A stretch of 64,000 nt of DNA from Ralstonia sp. SET104 (GTDB lineage Bacteria; Pseudomonadota; Gammaproteobacteria; Burkholderiales; Burkholderiaceae), in NCBI RefSeq assembly GCF_003851545.1, contig NZ_BHVX01000009.1, positions 62,001-126,000 of the forward strand. The letters are read 5' to 3'. Of the stretch, positions 53,605 through 62,090 are shown in pieces (position 1 is the first letter of the stretch; each line of letters starts with the position of its first letter). The notes beneath the pieces were generated by a model that made no database searches, was not told where the DNA came from, and saw nothing but the letters and a program-made list of their open reading frames with translations. Made by a program: the position numbers and the translations under genes.

Positions 53605-54879
53605 CTATTTGCCGACATTCAGGTTGGCCTGCACGTTGATGCTTTGCTGGATGAGAGAGGCAAAGCCGCTGTTCTGGCTTGCCATCATCACGCCGGCTGC
53701 GGATTGACCGACGCTGGTCATCGCGTTGGACATGTTGAACGTGCCGGCATCCAGCACAACCGTGCCGCCTGCACCGCCCGTACCGCCCACCGCACCATTG
53801 CCGACACCGCCGTTGCCGACGCCGCCCGCGCCGCCAGCCGCACCGACTGCGCCCACAGCACCATTGCCTGCCGTGGACGAAGCCCCGCCGTTGGTCGCGC
53901 TGCCGTTGGTGGCGCTGCCGCCTGCGCCGCCATTGCCTGCCACGTTGGTGGCTGCGCCGCCTGCACCTGCCGCGCCGCCCGTGCTGGTGCCGGTGGCGCC
54001 GCTCGCGCCTGTGCCAGCACCCGCCGATGCGGTTGATGAGCCGCTGGTGGTGGAGCCTCCAGCCCCGCCTGCGCCGCCGGCCGAGGCGCTGTCACCGCCC
54101 ATGGCCGCACCGCCGCCATGATGCCGGTTCGCATCACCACCGCTGGCGCTGGACGCACCGCCTGCCCCGCCACCACCGCTGCCGGCCGCGCTCGTGCTGC
54201 CCGCTGCGCCGCCAAGGCCGACGCCCAGGCTGGCCGACAGCGTGCCCGAGCTGCCGCCGTTGCCGCCGCCGCCCGCGCTGCCGGTGGCGTTGCCGCCATT
54301 GGCGCCGTCGCCCGCCACTGCACCGCCATTGGTCGCGCTGCCGTGCGTGACGTTGCCCGAGCTGCCGCCCGCGCCGCCGCCACCGCCCGCGCCACCGGCG
54401 CCGCCGTTGCCACCGGCACCGGTGCCGCCGTAGCCATAGCCGCCACGGCCACCGCTGCCGCCATTGGCGGTGCCGCTATTGGTGACGACATTGCCGATGC
54501 CCGACACACTGACATTGCTCACGGCACCGTCCAGCCTGGAGATCGCAATCGCCTTGCTGGTGTTGAAAGAGTTGGTGAACGCGGCGGTGGCCGTACCGCC
54601 GTTGTTGGCCGCAGCCGTGCCATAACCATCGGCGTGGGCCCAGCCGCTGTTGTCACGGTTGCTGCCCTGGCTTTGGTTGTTGTGCTGGTTGGAGTTATCG
54701 GCTGCCGTTGTGGTTGTCGTTGTCGTTGTTGCTGTGCTGGTGTCGGTTCTGGTGATGGTCGATGTATTGGTTTGGGTCTGATCCCCCGCCCCGGACGCTG
54801 AGTTCCCGATATCGGCCAATGCAACGCCAGAGACCCCCAATCCCATGGCGATCGCGGTGGCCAGTAAGGTCTTCTTCAT
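53605..54879 (-). CDS. Secreted glycine/alanine-rich protein, candidate fibre subunit
   Basis: This 424-residue protein has a signal peptide (MKKTLLATAIAMGLGVSG, to about Ala22), a Thr/Ser/Asn-rich region (30-90), a segment with SRLDGAVSNVSVSGIGN, and a Gly/Ala low-complexity stretch (about 145-365) resembling PGRS-type sequence. The C-terminal block FNMSNAMTSVGQSAAGVMM is followed by QNSGFASLIQQSINVQ (402-417). The last motif matches that of the protein at 53037. GGAGTGCGTT precedes the ATG. It is likely the main exported substrate of the FapF-like barrel; this is inference. Confidence 0.75.
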   Translation of the reverse strand: MKKTLLATAIAMGLGVSGVALADIGNSASGAGDQTQTNTSTITRTDTSTATTTTTTTTAADNSNQHNNQSQGSNRDNSGWAHADGYGTAAANNGGTATAAFTNSFNTSKAIAISRLDGAVSNVSVSGIGNVVTNSGTANGGSGGRGGYGYGGTGAGGNGGAGGAGGGGGAGGSSGNVTHGSATNGGAVAGDGANGGNATGSAGGGGNGGSSGTLSASLGVGLGGAAGSTSAAGSGGGGAGGASSASGGDANRHHGGGAAMGGDSASAGGAGGAGGSTTSGSSTASAGAGTGASGATGTSTGGAAGAGGAATNVAGNGGAGGSATNGSATNGGASSTAGNGAVGAVGAAGGAGGVGNGGVGNGAVGGTGGAGGTVVLDAGTFNMSNAMTSVGQSAAGVMMASQNSGFASLIQQSINVQANLNVGK

Positions 54880-55574
54880 AACGCACTCCATAAAGGTGAA
54901 GGGGCGGTTGGAAGCGCAGCCAGTGGGGCCGGCGCGCTCTGCCTGTGGGAAAAACGTCACCCACCCCGGGGCGGCTCGTTTGCATATTCGGTGCCATCTT
55001 CCAGGCCTGTTTCGCACGACCGTTCTAAGGGGTTGAAAACGCAAAAGATTCGTCGGCACGTGCGCGGATATGTGCGCGCGCTGCCGCGCGATCGTGTCCA
55101 GACATGCAATGTTTGGAGGGCAATTTGAGGCATTTCGGTTGCAGCGCTGAAACACCCCAGCCGCACGCAGGCAGCCGTGGCATGCATGGCTGCGTAGCGA
55201 AGACGCAAACCACGTACGGGTATGCACGCGGCCACGGTGTGTGAGGGGGGCGATTGGCTGGGGGATTCAGGCCTGATACATCGGCGCATCGGCGCCCACA
55301 TTGCGTGGGCGGCAGGTCGTGGCGGGGGTGCATCCCGTGGCGCACCTCGCGCCGGGCTGCGTGCCTCAATGACGCACGCGCCGCGAGCACACGGCCGTGC
55401 GCGGCCGCTTCAGAGCAAGTGCCCCCTATCGGCAAGACGCATGCGGCAAAGGTGTCTTGATTTCATCGCCTGACTTTGCCCAGGCAGGCGAAAGAAACCG
55501 CGCGCGGCAAGCATCGTCATGGCAATAACAAGCCGCGCGCAACCCGTTCGCATTTCAAGCGCGAAACCGCAGGC
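54880..55574. other. Intergenic region upstream of the amyloid-like cluster
   Basis: Almost 700 bases without a convincing gene. It contains a sigma-54-like promoter (54982-54996) about 100 bases before the Gly-rich gene. The rest is GC-rich with several short inverted repeats, including 7-bp arms at 55466-55472/55485-55491 next to the end of the acyl-CoA ligase gene. Reading frames on both strands lack ribosome-binding sites and protein-like composition. Confidence 0.6.
54982..54996 (-). promoter_or_regulatory. Sigma-54-like promoter of the Gly-rich gene
   Basis: The minus strand reads TGGCAC-N6-TGC, with GG and GC twelve bases apart as required at -24/-12. It departs from the TGGCACG-N4-TTGC consensus at two positions. 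A start about 12 bases downstream would give a leader of roughly 90 bases before the ATG at 54879. Confidence 0.5.
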
Positions 55575-57290
55575 TCATGCCGTGGCGGCCACCGTGAGCT
55601 TGAGTTCGTCGATCATGCGGTCGCGCATGACGAACTTCTGCACCTTGCCCGTCACCGTCATCGGCATCTCGGTAACGAAGCGGATGTAGCGCGGGATCTT
55701 GTAATGCGCGATCTGGCCCTGGCAGAACGTGCGGATCTCGTCTTCCGTGGCCTGCTGGCCGGGCTTGAGCACGATCCACGCGCAGACCTCTTCGCCGTAC
55801 TTGGGGTCGGGCACGCCGAATACGTTGACAGCCTGCACCTTCGGATGACGGAAGAGAAACTCCTCGATCTCGCGCGGGTAGACGTTTTCGCCGCCACGGA
55901 TGAGCATGTCCTTCACGCGGCCGACGATGTTGCAGTAGCCCTCGGCATCGAAGGTGGCCAGGTCGCCCGTACGCATCCAGCCGTCGTGGATGGAATCGGC
56001 GGTCTTGGCCTCGTCGTCCCAGTAGCCGAGCATGACTGAATAGCCCTTGGTGCACAGCTCGCCCTTCTCGCCCACCAGCACGACGTCGCCCGCGCCATCC
56101 ACCAGCTTGACCTGCAGGTGCGGCTGGATGCGGCCAACGGTGGTGACGCGCTTGTCCAGCGGGTCGGTCACTGCGCTCTGGAACGACACGGGGCTCGTCT
56201 CGGTCATGCCATACGCGATGGTGACTTCGCGCAGGTTCAGCTCCGACACCACGCGCTTCATCACCTCGATCGGGCATGGTGATCCGGCCATGATGCCGCC
56301 ACGCAGGCTTGAAACGTCGAAGGTTTTGAAATCCGGATGATCGAGCTGCGCGATGAACATGGTCGGCACGCCGTGCAGTTGCGTGCAGCGCTCTTGCGCC
56401 ACGGTCTGCAGCGCGGCGAGCGGGTCGAATGCCTCGCCCGGAAACACCATGCACGCGCCCGTGGCCGTGCACGTGAGCACCGACATGACCATGCCGAAGC
56501 AGTGATACAGCGGCACCGGAATGCACAGCCGATCACCGCCCTGCAGGTTCATCGCCATGGCAACAAAGCGCGCGTTGTTGACGACGTTCATGTGCGTGAG
56601 CGTGGCGCCCTTGGGCGCGCCGGTGGTGCCGCTGGTGAACTGGATGTTGATAGCGTCGTCCGGCGACAGTTGGGCGGTGATAGCGTCCAGCGCATCAATG
56701 GGTACGTTTTTTCCGCGCGCAATCACATCATCAAAGTTGAGCATGCCCGGTGTATTGGCCTCGCCCATCCGGATGACCCAGCGCAGCGCGGGCAGCTTGG
56801 CGGCATGCAATGCACCGGGCTGCGCGGTTGCCAGTTCGGGCGCGAGCGTCTGCAGCATCTCCAGATAGCGCGACGTCTTGAACGCCTCCGCCGCCACGAT
56901 CGCCTTGCAGCCAACCTTGTTGAGCGCGTATTCCAGCTCCGAGAGCCGATACGCCGGATTGATGTTGACCAGAATAAGCCCCAGGCGCGCCGTGGCGAAC
57001 TGGGTGAGCACCCATTCATAGCGGTTGGGCGACCAGATGCCGATGCGGTCGCCCCGCGCCAGCCCCAGCGCATGCAGCCCGGCGGCCAGCGCGTCCACCT
57101 GCTGGGCAAAGGCGCGCCACGTCCAGCGCACGTTCTGCTCGCGGAAGACGACCGCCTCGTCATCGGGGCAGCGGCGCACGGTATCCGCCAGCAGCGCCGA
57201 GACGGTCACGTGCGCCAGCGGCACCGCCGTATCGCCCACCACATACGACGCACCATTGCGCGGTCGCGCGTCAAAAACCTCACCAGCCAT
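55575..57290 (-). CDS. Fatty-acid/acyl-CoA ligase (AMP-forming)
   Basis: This 571-residue ANL-superfamily enzyme activates a carboxylic acid to acyl-AMP and then acyl-CoA. Motifs: P-loop [32 protein letters not shown], the hinge [20 protein letters not shown] and the catalytic lysine near the end in TVTGKVQKF. Length and style fit the medium-chain FadD-like/FadD3 group. GGAGGAGA is five bases before the ATG for MAGEVFDAR. It could feed the beta-oxidation operon elsewhere in the window. It is divergent from gntK. Confidence 0.9.
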   Translation of the reverse strand: MAGEVFDARPRNGASYVVGDTAVPLAHVTVSALLADTVRRCPDDEAVVFREQNVRWTWRAFAQQVDALAAGLHALGLARGDRIGIWSPNRYEWVLTQFATARLGLILVNINPAYRLSELEYALNKVGCKAIVAAEAFKTSRYLEMLQTLAPELATAQPGALHAAKLPALRWVIRMGEANTPGMLNFDDVIARGKNVPIDALDAITAQLSPDDAINIQFTSGTTGAPKGATLTHMNVVNNARFVAMAMNLQGGDRLCIPVPLYHCFGMVMSVLTCTATGACMVFPGEAFDPLAALQTVAQERCTQLHGVPTMFIAQLDHPDFKTFDVSSLRGGIMAGSPCPIEVMKRVVSELNLREVTIAYGMTETSPVSFQSAVTDPLDKRVTTVGRIQPHLQVKLVDGAGDVVLVGEKGELCTKGYSVMLGYWDDEAKTADSIHDGWMRTGDLATFDAEGYCNIVGRVKDMLIRGGENVYPREIEEFLFRHPKVQAVNVFGVPDPKYGEEVCAWIVLKPGQQATEDEIRTFCQGQIAHYKIPRYIRFVTEMPMTVTGKVQKFVMRDRMIDELKLTVAATA

Positions 57291-57522
57291 GGATGTCTCC
57301 TCCAATCAACGTTGGCCTTTTTTCGGGCCTTGTTTTGAGTGATGTTTCCTACTGCTTTGCCCGCAATTTGACGCAGCTTGACGTATTTGGCAATCCGTTG
57401 CCGGACGAACAATAACGCGGAACAATTGCTGCGGTGCAGCAGCAAAAATCGGCGGGCGTCACGCTCAACGCGCTAACATGCCGGCCTGATGTTTTGCGCT
57501 TTCTTGCACGTAGGGAATGACG

Positions 57523-58050
57523 ATGATCGTAGTAGTGATGGGTGTTTCGGGTTGCGGCAAATCAACGGTCGGGCAGAAGATCGCAGAGCGGCTGGGCTGC
57601 GCTTTCCGTGATGGCGACGAGTTCCACACCGACGCCAACCGCGCCAAGATGCACGCCGGCATCCCGCTGAACGACGACGATCGCAAACCCTGGCTCGAAT
57701 CGATCCGCACCTACATGGACGAGATGACCAGCGGCGGCCAATCCCTGGTGGTGGCTTGCTCGGCGCTCAAGCAGCGCTACCGCGATGTGCTTCGCGGCAA
57801 GGCTGCAAGCGGCAACAGCAGCGGCATCACCGAGTTTGTCTACCTGAAGGGCGATTTTGAACTGCTGCAGGGTCGCCTCTCTGCACGCAAGGATCACTTC
57901 TTCAACCCGAACCTGCTGCGCAGCCAGTTCGATGCGCTGGAAGAGCCGACCGACGCCGTCATCGTCGACATCGCGCTGCCGCCCGAGGCCATCGTCGACG
58001 AGGCGGTCAGGCAACTGCAGGCGCGCGCCGCGCATCGGCCGGCAGCCTGA
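57523..58050 (+). CDS. gntK: Gluconokinase
   Basis: This 175-residue P-loop kinase phosphorylates gluconate to 6-phosphogluconate. Walker A GVSGCGKST is at residues 7-15. GDEFHTDANRAKMHAGIPLNDDDRKPWL is the family signature, and ACSALKQRYRDVLRG follows. The second of two ATGs was chosen (MIVVVMGVSG) because AGGGA stands seven bases before it, while the first overlaps that site. The gene converges with the HExxH protein gene with nine bases between. Confidence 0.92.
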   Translation: MIVVVMGVSGCGKSTVGQKIAERLGCAFRDGDEFHTDANRAKMHAGIPLNDDDRKPWLESIRTYMDEMTSGGQSLVVACSALKQRYRDVLRGKAASGNSSGITEFVYLKGDFELLQGRLSARKDHFFNPNLLRSQFDALEEPTDAVIVDIALPPEAIVDEAVRQLQARAAHRPAA

Positions 58051-58059
58051 ACCTGCGCG

Positions 58060-58863
58060 CTAGCTGCGCATGAGTTGCTGCAACACGGCCTGCACCTCGC
58101 CGTTGCACACGCGGCTCATGCGTTCCTGCTCACGCGGCGTATCGATCTGCTCGTGCGCCTGCAGGCCCAGCTCGATCAGCGATTGCACACGTGGCAGCCA
58201 ATGGCGTGTGAGCGCTGCCTGCAAGTCGGCGGCAATGCGATCGGCGTCACCAAAGTAGAGCCGGCCGCCGTATTCGCGCTCAATCTCCTTGCGGATCATC
58301 TCGGCGGCATGCGGCAGCACGGCGCGGTTAACGGCCACGTGCCGCAATTCATGTGCGCGGATGGCGTTGTAGGCGCAGGAGCCCGGCGCAAACTCGCGCG
58401 CCACCGTTACACGAAAATGGTTCAGCACAAGCGCCACGTCAATGGACGGGCGCAGGCATGTGGTGGGCGGCTGCGTGGGCAGCGCCATGTAGTGCGTGGT
58501 GACCTCAAACTGCGCGACAAGCGTGGCGTACGTTTTGCCCAGAACGCGCGCGGAACGGTCGTACGGCGGCGCCTCGGCAGTGAGCTGGTCGATCGAGCGG
58601 TCGTTGGAGAAGAACAGCGGCGCCTCGTTGGCATGCACGGTCACGCGCATGGGGCCCAGTTTCTCGTCGCAGATCTTGAGCCAGTAAGCCTTGGGCGCAG
58701 GCAAGCTGACCAATAAGCCGGCAGGCTGATGATCGGTTTGGGCGGCAACGGCCTCGATGGAAGCAAAACGGACATTGGCCAACCGCGCACGGTAATGCCG
58801 GCTCCAAAGACCCGCGCCGGCCACCACGGCCAGCACCACACCCAAGACCACCACCCGACGCAT
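58060..58863 (-). CDS. Membrane-anchored protein with HELRH (HExxH) motif, unknown function
   Basis: The 267-residue protein has an N-terminal hydrophobic anchor (residues 3-20, VVVLGVVLAVVAGAGLW) and an extracytoplasmic domain. A HExxH stretch, AHELRHVAVNRAVLP (about residue 170), is the zinc-metalloprotease signature, with HAAEMIRKEIEREYGG after it. Several Cys (CDEKLG, TTCLRP, GSCAYN, RVCNGE) may form disulfides. It resembles DUF922-type secreted proteins in layout, but I cannot confirm the family. GGGGAG precedes the ATG. Confidence 0.75.
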   Translation of the reverse strand: MRRVVVLGVVLAVVAGAGLWSRHYRARLANVRFASIEAVAAQTDHQPAGLLVSLPAPKAYWLKICDEKLGPMRVTVHANEAPLFFSNDRSIDQLTAEAPPYDRSARVLGKTYATLVAQFEVTTHYMALPTQPPTTCLRPSIDVALVLNHFRVTVAREFAPGSCAYNAIRAHELRHVAVNRAVLPHAAEMIRKEIEREYGGRLYFGDADRIAADLQAALTRHWLPRVQSLIELGLQAHEQIDTPREQERMSRVCNGEVQAVLQQLMRS

Positions 58864-58927
58864 GCTGGGCTCCCCGTTTGCGCGTCCCGATCGGTCCGCC
58901 AGGGTCTTGCCATCGGCGCCGGTCGGA

Positions 58928-59887
58928 TCATGCCGGTGTCAATGCCACCGGTTCTCGGTCCTCATGCCGGGCGGCAACCAGTCGTCTGATCTGCTCGCCC
59001 GATCGTTTGAGCGCTACGCGCGCCTCTGGAAGGAAAGGATAGAAGATCGGCCACACGTGCGGAAGCCGACGCCCCATTTCTACCGAAACGGATACCCCCG
59101 CTGCCCGCGCGCGCTCGGCCATTCGGAGGGTATCGTCGCGCAGCACTTCGCTGGTGCTGACGTAGCAATGCAGCGCCGGCAGGCCCGTGAAATCGGCATA
59201 CAGCGGCGAGGCGAGCGGGTGGTCTGCCGGCGCGCCCGAATCGCCCAGGTACAGCGCTGCGCCGTGGGCCATCCATGCGCCGCGGAACATCACGTCGGAT
59301 TCGTCGTTGTCGATCAGGCTCTGGCCGGTGGCGGCCAGGTCCGTCCACGGCGAGTAAAGGATCGCACCGGCTGGTAGCGGGTCAGCCGCATCGCGCAAAG
59401 CCACCAGCAGCGCAAGCGCCAGCCCGCCGCCCGCAGAATCGCCCGCCACCACAATGCGCGACGGCGCCACACCCTGGGCTATCAGCGCGCGATACGTGAA
59501 GAGCGCATCTTCCACCGGCGCCGGAAACGGATACTCAGGCGCCAGACGATAGTCCGGCACGCATACGCGGGCACCCGCATGCGTGGCTAGGCCGATGGTG
59601 ATGGGCCGATGCGTACGCGGGCTGCAGAAGAAGTAGCCGCCGCCATGCAAATAGAGAACGACGGGGGCGTCATCATGCCGGTCGGGGTCGGCGGGTTCGA
59701 TCCACTCGCCGGTGAGGCCGTGATTTGCCGGCACGATGCTCCAGTCCGCAGGCAGCTCCACCGGCGAAGGCATCTTGCGCTTCTCGGCATGCAGGCGGGT
59801 GGCGATGGGGTCGAAAGGCTCGCGCTCAGTGGCCCTTTTGATCTGGTTGCGCACCATCCTGGAGACGACCCAGTTCTGCCAGCTCAT
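58928..59887 (-). CDS. Alpha/beta hydrolase fold-3 esterase (HSL family)
   Basis: This 319-residue protein has the hormone-sensitive lipase hallmark HGGGYFFCS (oxyanion hole) and the nucleophile elbow GDSAGGGLAL, with Asp in a SESDVMF-like DNDESDVMF region and His in LPHVWPIF. It hydrolyses carboxylic esters; chain length preference is unknown. GGAGGG precedes the ATG for MSWQNWVVSR. No signal peptide is seen. The neighbouring gene upstream is a TetR regulator on the same strand. Confidence 0.9.
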   Translation of the reverse strand: MSWQNWVVSRMVRNQIKRATEREPFDPIATRLHAEKRKMPSPVELPADWSIVPANHGLTGEWIEPADPDRHDDAPVVLYLHGGGYFFCSPRTHRPITIGLATHAGARVCVPDYRLAPEYPFPAPVEDALFTYRALIAQGVAPSRIVVAGDSAGGGLALALLVALRDAADPLPAGAILYSPWTDLAATGQSLIDNDESDVMFRGAWMAHGAALYLGDSGAPADHPLASPLYADFTGLPALHCYVSTSEVLRDDTLRMAERARAAGVSVSVEMGRRLPHVWPIFYPFLPEARVALKRSGEQIRRLVAARHEDREPVALTPA

Positions 59888-60008
59888 CGCGCAACCCTCC
59901 ACCGCAAAACCCCAGCCTAGCGAGGATGCGTCGCCCACACAATCGGTTCACACCCTGTTTGAACACCAGTGTCCACATTGGGCAACGCCGCCCCACGAGC
60001 CCCCGGCA

Positions 60009-60704
60009 TCAAGCCATGTCAGGCGTGGCAGCCACGGTACGCAGGCACAACTGCTCCATTTCATCGATCCACGCCTCGGCCGTGGGCAGGCCGTCCTGCA
60101 GCAGCAGCCGGTAGCGGCGTGCGCCCCAGATGGCTTGCAGCAGCGTTTGCAGCAGCGTGTCGTCAGGCCGGGAAGGCAGATCGGGACAGGCATCCAGCGC
60201 CCGGCGCCATGCCGCGCTCAGTTCATCGAAGAAGCGCCGGTGGTGCTTGGGCTCGGCAATGCGGTCTTCGCGCATCAGCATGGCGTGATCAAAGTACGGA
60301 GGATCGAGCGCCGGATCGCCGCAGCTCAACCGCACGAGATGGCGCACGCGGGCCGTCCACGGGGCATCGGTGCGGTCGGTCACCTCGCGCTGGATGCGTG
60401 CAAGCAGCACCTCGATGGTGTGGCGCACATAGCCGGAGAGCAGCGCCTCCTTGTTCGGGAAGTATTCATACAGCGTGCCGACGGAGCAACCGGCTTCCAG
60501 CGCCACCGCGCGCGTGGTTGCGGCCTGTGCGCCGTCGCGCTGCCAAATCCGAACAAATGCCTCGTAGATGGCCTGCACCGTGAACCTGGCCCGGCGCTGC
60601 GATGGCCGTTTCAGCGGCTTGGCGCGGGCGTTTTCAGCCCGTGCGTTTCCGAACCCGGCATCCGGATGTTGGCCATAAGATGGCCGGCGAGAAAGTGAAG
60701 CCAT
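60009..60704 (-). CDS. TetR family regulator
   Basis: This 231-residue protein carries a TetR HTH (FTVQAIYEAFVRIWQRDG, then TTRAVALEAGCSVGTLYEYFPNKEALLSGYV, residues 40-95) after a basic, disordered N-terminus. Its C-terminal domain is of unknown ligand. The start at 60704 lies only 35 bases from the divergent DUF2855 gene, so the regulator probably controls both. No strong ribosome-binding site precedes it and other starts cannot be excluded. Confidence 0.85.
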   Translation of the reverse strand: MASLSRRPSYGQHPDAGFGNARAENARAKPLKRPSQRRARFTVQAIYEAFVRIWQRDGAQAATTRAVALEAGCSVGTLYEYFPNKEALLSGYVRHTIEVLLARIQREVTDRTDAPWTARVRHLVRLSCGDPALDPPYFDHAMLMREDRIAEPKHHRRFFDELSAAWRRALDACPDLPSRPDDTLLQTLLQAIWGARRYRLLLQDGLPTAEAWIDEMEQLCLRTVAATPDMA

Positions 60705-60739
60705 CAGCCCGAATCAATCCCGAGAATGGAGAAGACACC

Positions 60740-61837
60740 ATGAACGCCCCATACCAGCGGCTCTTCACGCGCAAGGATGCCCTAAACGAAAGCCGCCTGG
60801 AAAGCACCGATGCAGCACCCGCTGCGGCCCCTGGTGAGATCGTGTTGCGTCTGGACCGCTTTGCGCTCACCACCAACAACATCACTTACGCCGCCTTTGG
60901 CGACGCCATGCAGTACTGGTCATTCTTCCCGACCGGGCACGATGGCTGGGGCCATATGCCCGTGTGGGGCTTTGCCGATGTAGTGAGTTCCACTGTAGAG
61001 GGCATCGACGTGGGCGAGCGCTTCTACGGCTATTTCCCCATCGCCACGCACCTGCGCATGCAGCCCGAGCGCATCACGCCGCGCGGCTTCTACGACGGCG
61101 CTGCGCATCGCCAGGCACTGGTGTCCGCCTACAACCAGTACACGCGCGTCACGCAAGACGCCGCCTACGACGCCGCGCTGGAGGACTACCAGATGCTCTA
61201 CCGCCCACTGTTCATCACGTCGTTCATGCTGGCGGATTTCCTGACGGACAACACCTTCTTCGGCGCGCAGCGGCTGGTGTTTTCGAGTGCGTCGAGCAAG
61301 ACGGCGTACGGCACCGCGTTCTGTCTACAGGACGTGCCCGGGCTCACGCTCACCGCGCTGACCTCGGGCGGCAACCGCGCCTTTGTTGACGGCCTGGGCT
61401 GCTACCACGACAGCGTCACCTATGAAGCACTCGACACGCTCGCCCCCGACGTCCCCACGCTCTACGTCGATTTCTCCGGCGACGTGGCATTGCGTCGGCG
61501 CGTACACGAACACTTTGGCGATGCGCTCATCTACGACTGCTTCGCCGGATCGGCGCAGAACACCGATTTCATCCAGGCTGCCGACTTGCCCGGCCCCGCG
61601 CCGCAGTTCTATTTCGCGCCGGTGCAGATCCGCAAGCGCAACGCCGACTGGGGCCCAACTGTTGTCACTGAGAAGTTCAACGCCGCGCAGCGACGCTTCA
61701 TCGACCACGTGCGCGAGCCCAAGCGCGGCTGGCTCAAGCTGATTGAGGCGCGCGGCATGGCGGCAGCGCAGGAGCGCATCGCAGCCCTGCATGCCGGCCG
61801 CACGCACCCGCGAGAGGGCTACGTGATCCGGCTCTGA
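60740..61837 (+). CDS. DUF2855 family protein (quinone oxidoreductase-like fold)
   Basis: This 365-residue protein belongs to DUF2855: opening LFTRKDALNESRLES, TNNITYAAFGDAMQYWSFFP, MPVWGFADVVSST and LVFSSASSKTAYGTAFCL are family blocks. The last corresponds to the dinucleotide-binding turn of MDR/zinc-alcohol dehydrogenase relatives, so an NAD(P)-linked oxidoreductase is possible. Its function is unproven. GGAGAAG precedes the ATG. It is divergent from the adjacent TetR gene and ends before a hairpin. Confidence 0.85.
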   Translation: MNAPYQRLFTRKDALNESRLESTDAAPAAAPGEIVLRLDRFALTTNNITYAAFGDAMQYWSFFPTGHDGWGHMPVWGFADVVSSTVEGIDVGERFYGYFPIATHLRMQPERITPRGFYDGAAHRQALVSAYNQYTRVTQDAAYDAALEDYQMLYRPLFITSFMLADFLTDNTFFGAQRLVFSSASSKTAYGTAFCLQDVPGLTLTALTSGGNRAFVDGLGCYHDSVTYEALDTLAPDVPTLYVDFSGDVALRRRVHEHFGDALIYDCFAGSAQNTDFIQAADLPGPAPQFYFAPVQIRKRNADWGPTVVTEKFNAAQRRFIDHVREPKRGWLKLIEARGMAAAQERIAALHAGRTHPREGYVIRL

Positions 61838-61872
61838 TGCCTCGGCGCTAGCGAAGTCTTAACTGCATCCGT

Positions 61873-61897
61873 CGCGCCAGGCTTCGAGCCTGGCGCG
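61873..61897 (+). terminator. Hairpin after the DUF2855 gene
   Basis: A perfect 10-bp stem (61873-61882 with 61888-61897, five-base loop) 36 bases beyond the stop. It is GC-rich but lacks a T-run, so termination may be partial. Confidence 0.6.
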
Positions 61898-62090
61898 TGC
61901 GTTGCCAGCCCCATGACAAACAATCTATAAATTTATATAGTATTCAGGTTTTCATTGATTTCCTGCTTCCCTCATGTCGATTGACTTCGTACATTTCGCG
62001 CCGGGCACGGCCGTCATTGGCTGGCGTGAGAGAAAACGCTAGCCGCGCCGTTTTCGCACACAACTCCAACACAGACCTCACGGGGACAGC

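Noticed and set aside
53750-54480. Repetitive DNA resembling a repeat array or CRISPR
   Set aside because: The repeats are degenerate GGN/GCN codons in frame with the Gly-rich protein. There are no equal-length repeats with unique spacers.
55222-55473. Short open frames in the gap upstream of the Gly-rich gene
   Set aside because: No ribosome-binding site, no signal peptide or motif, and arginine/alanine-rich composition expected from random GC-rich DNA.
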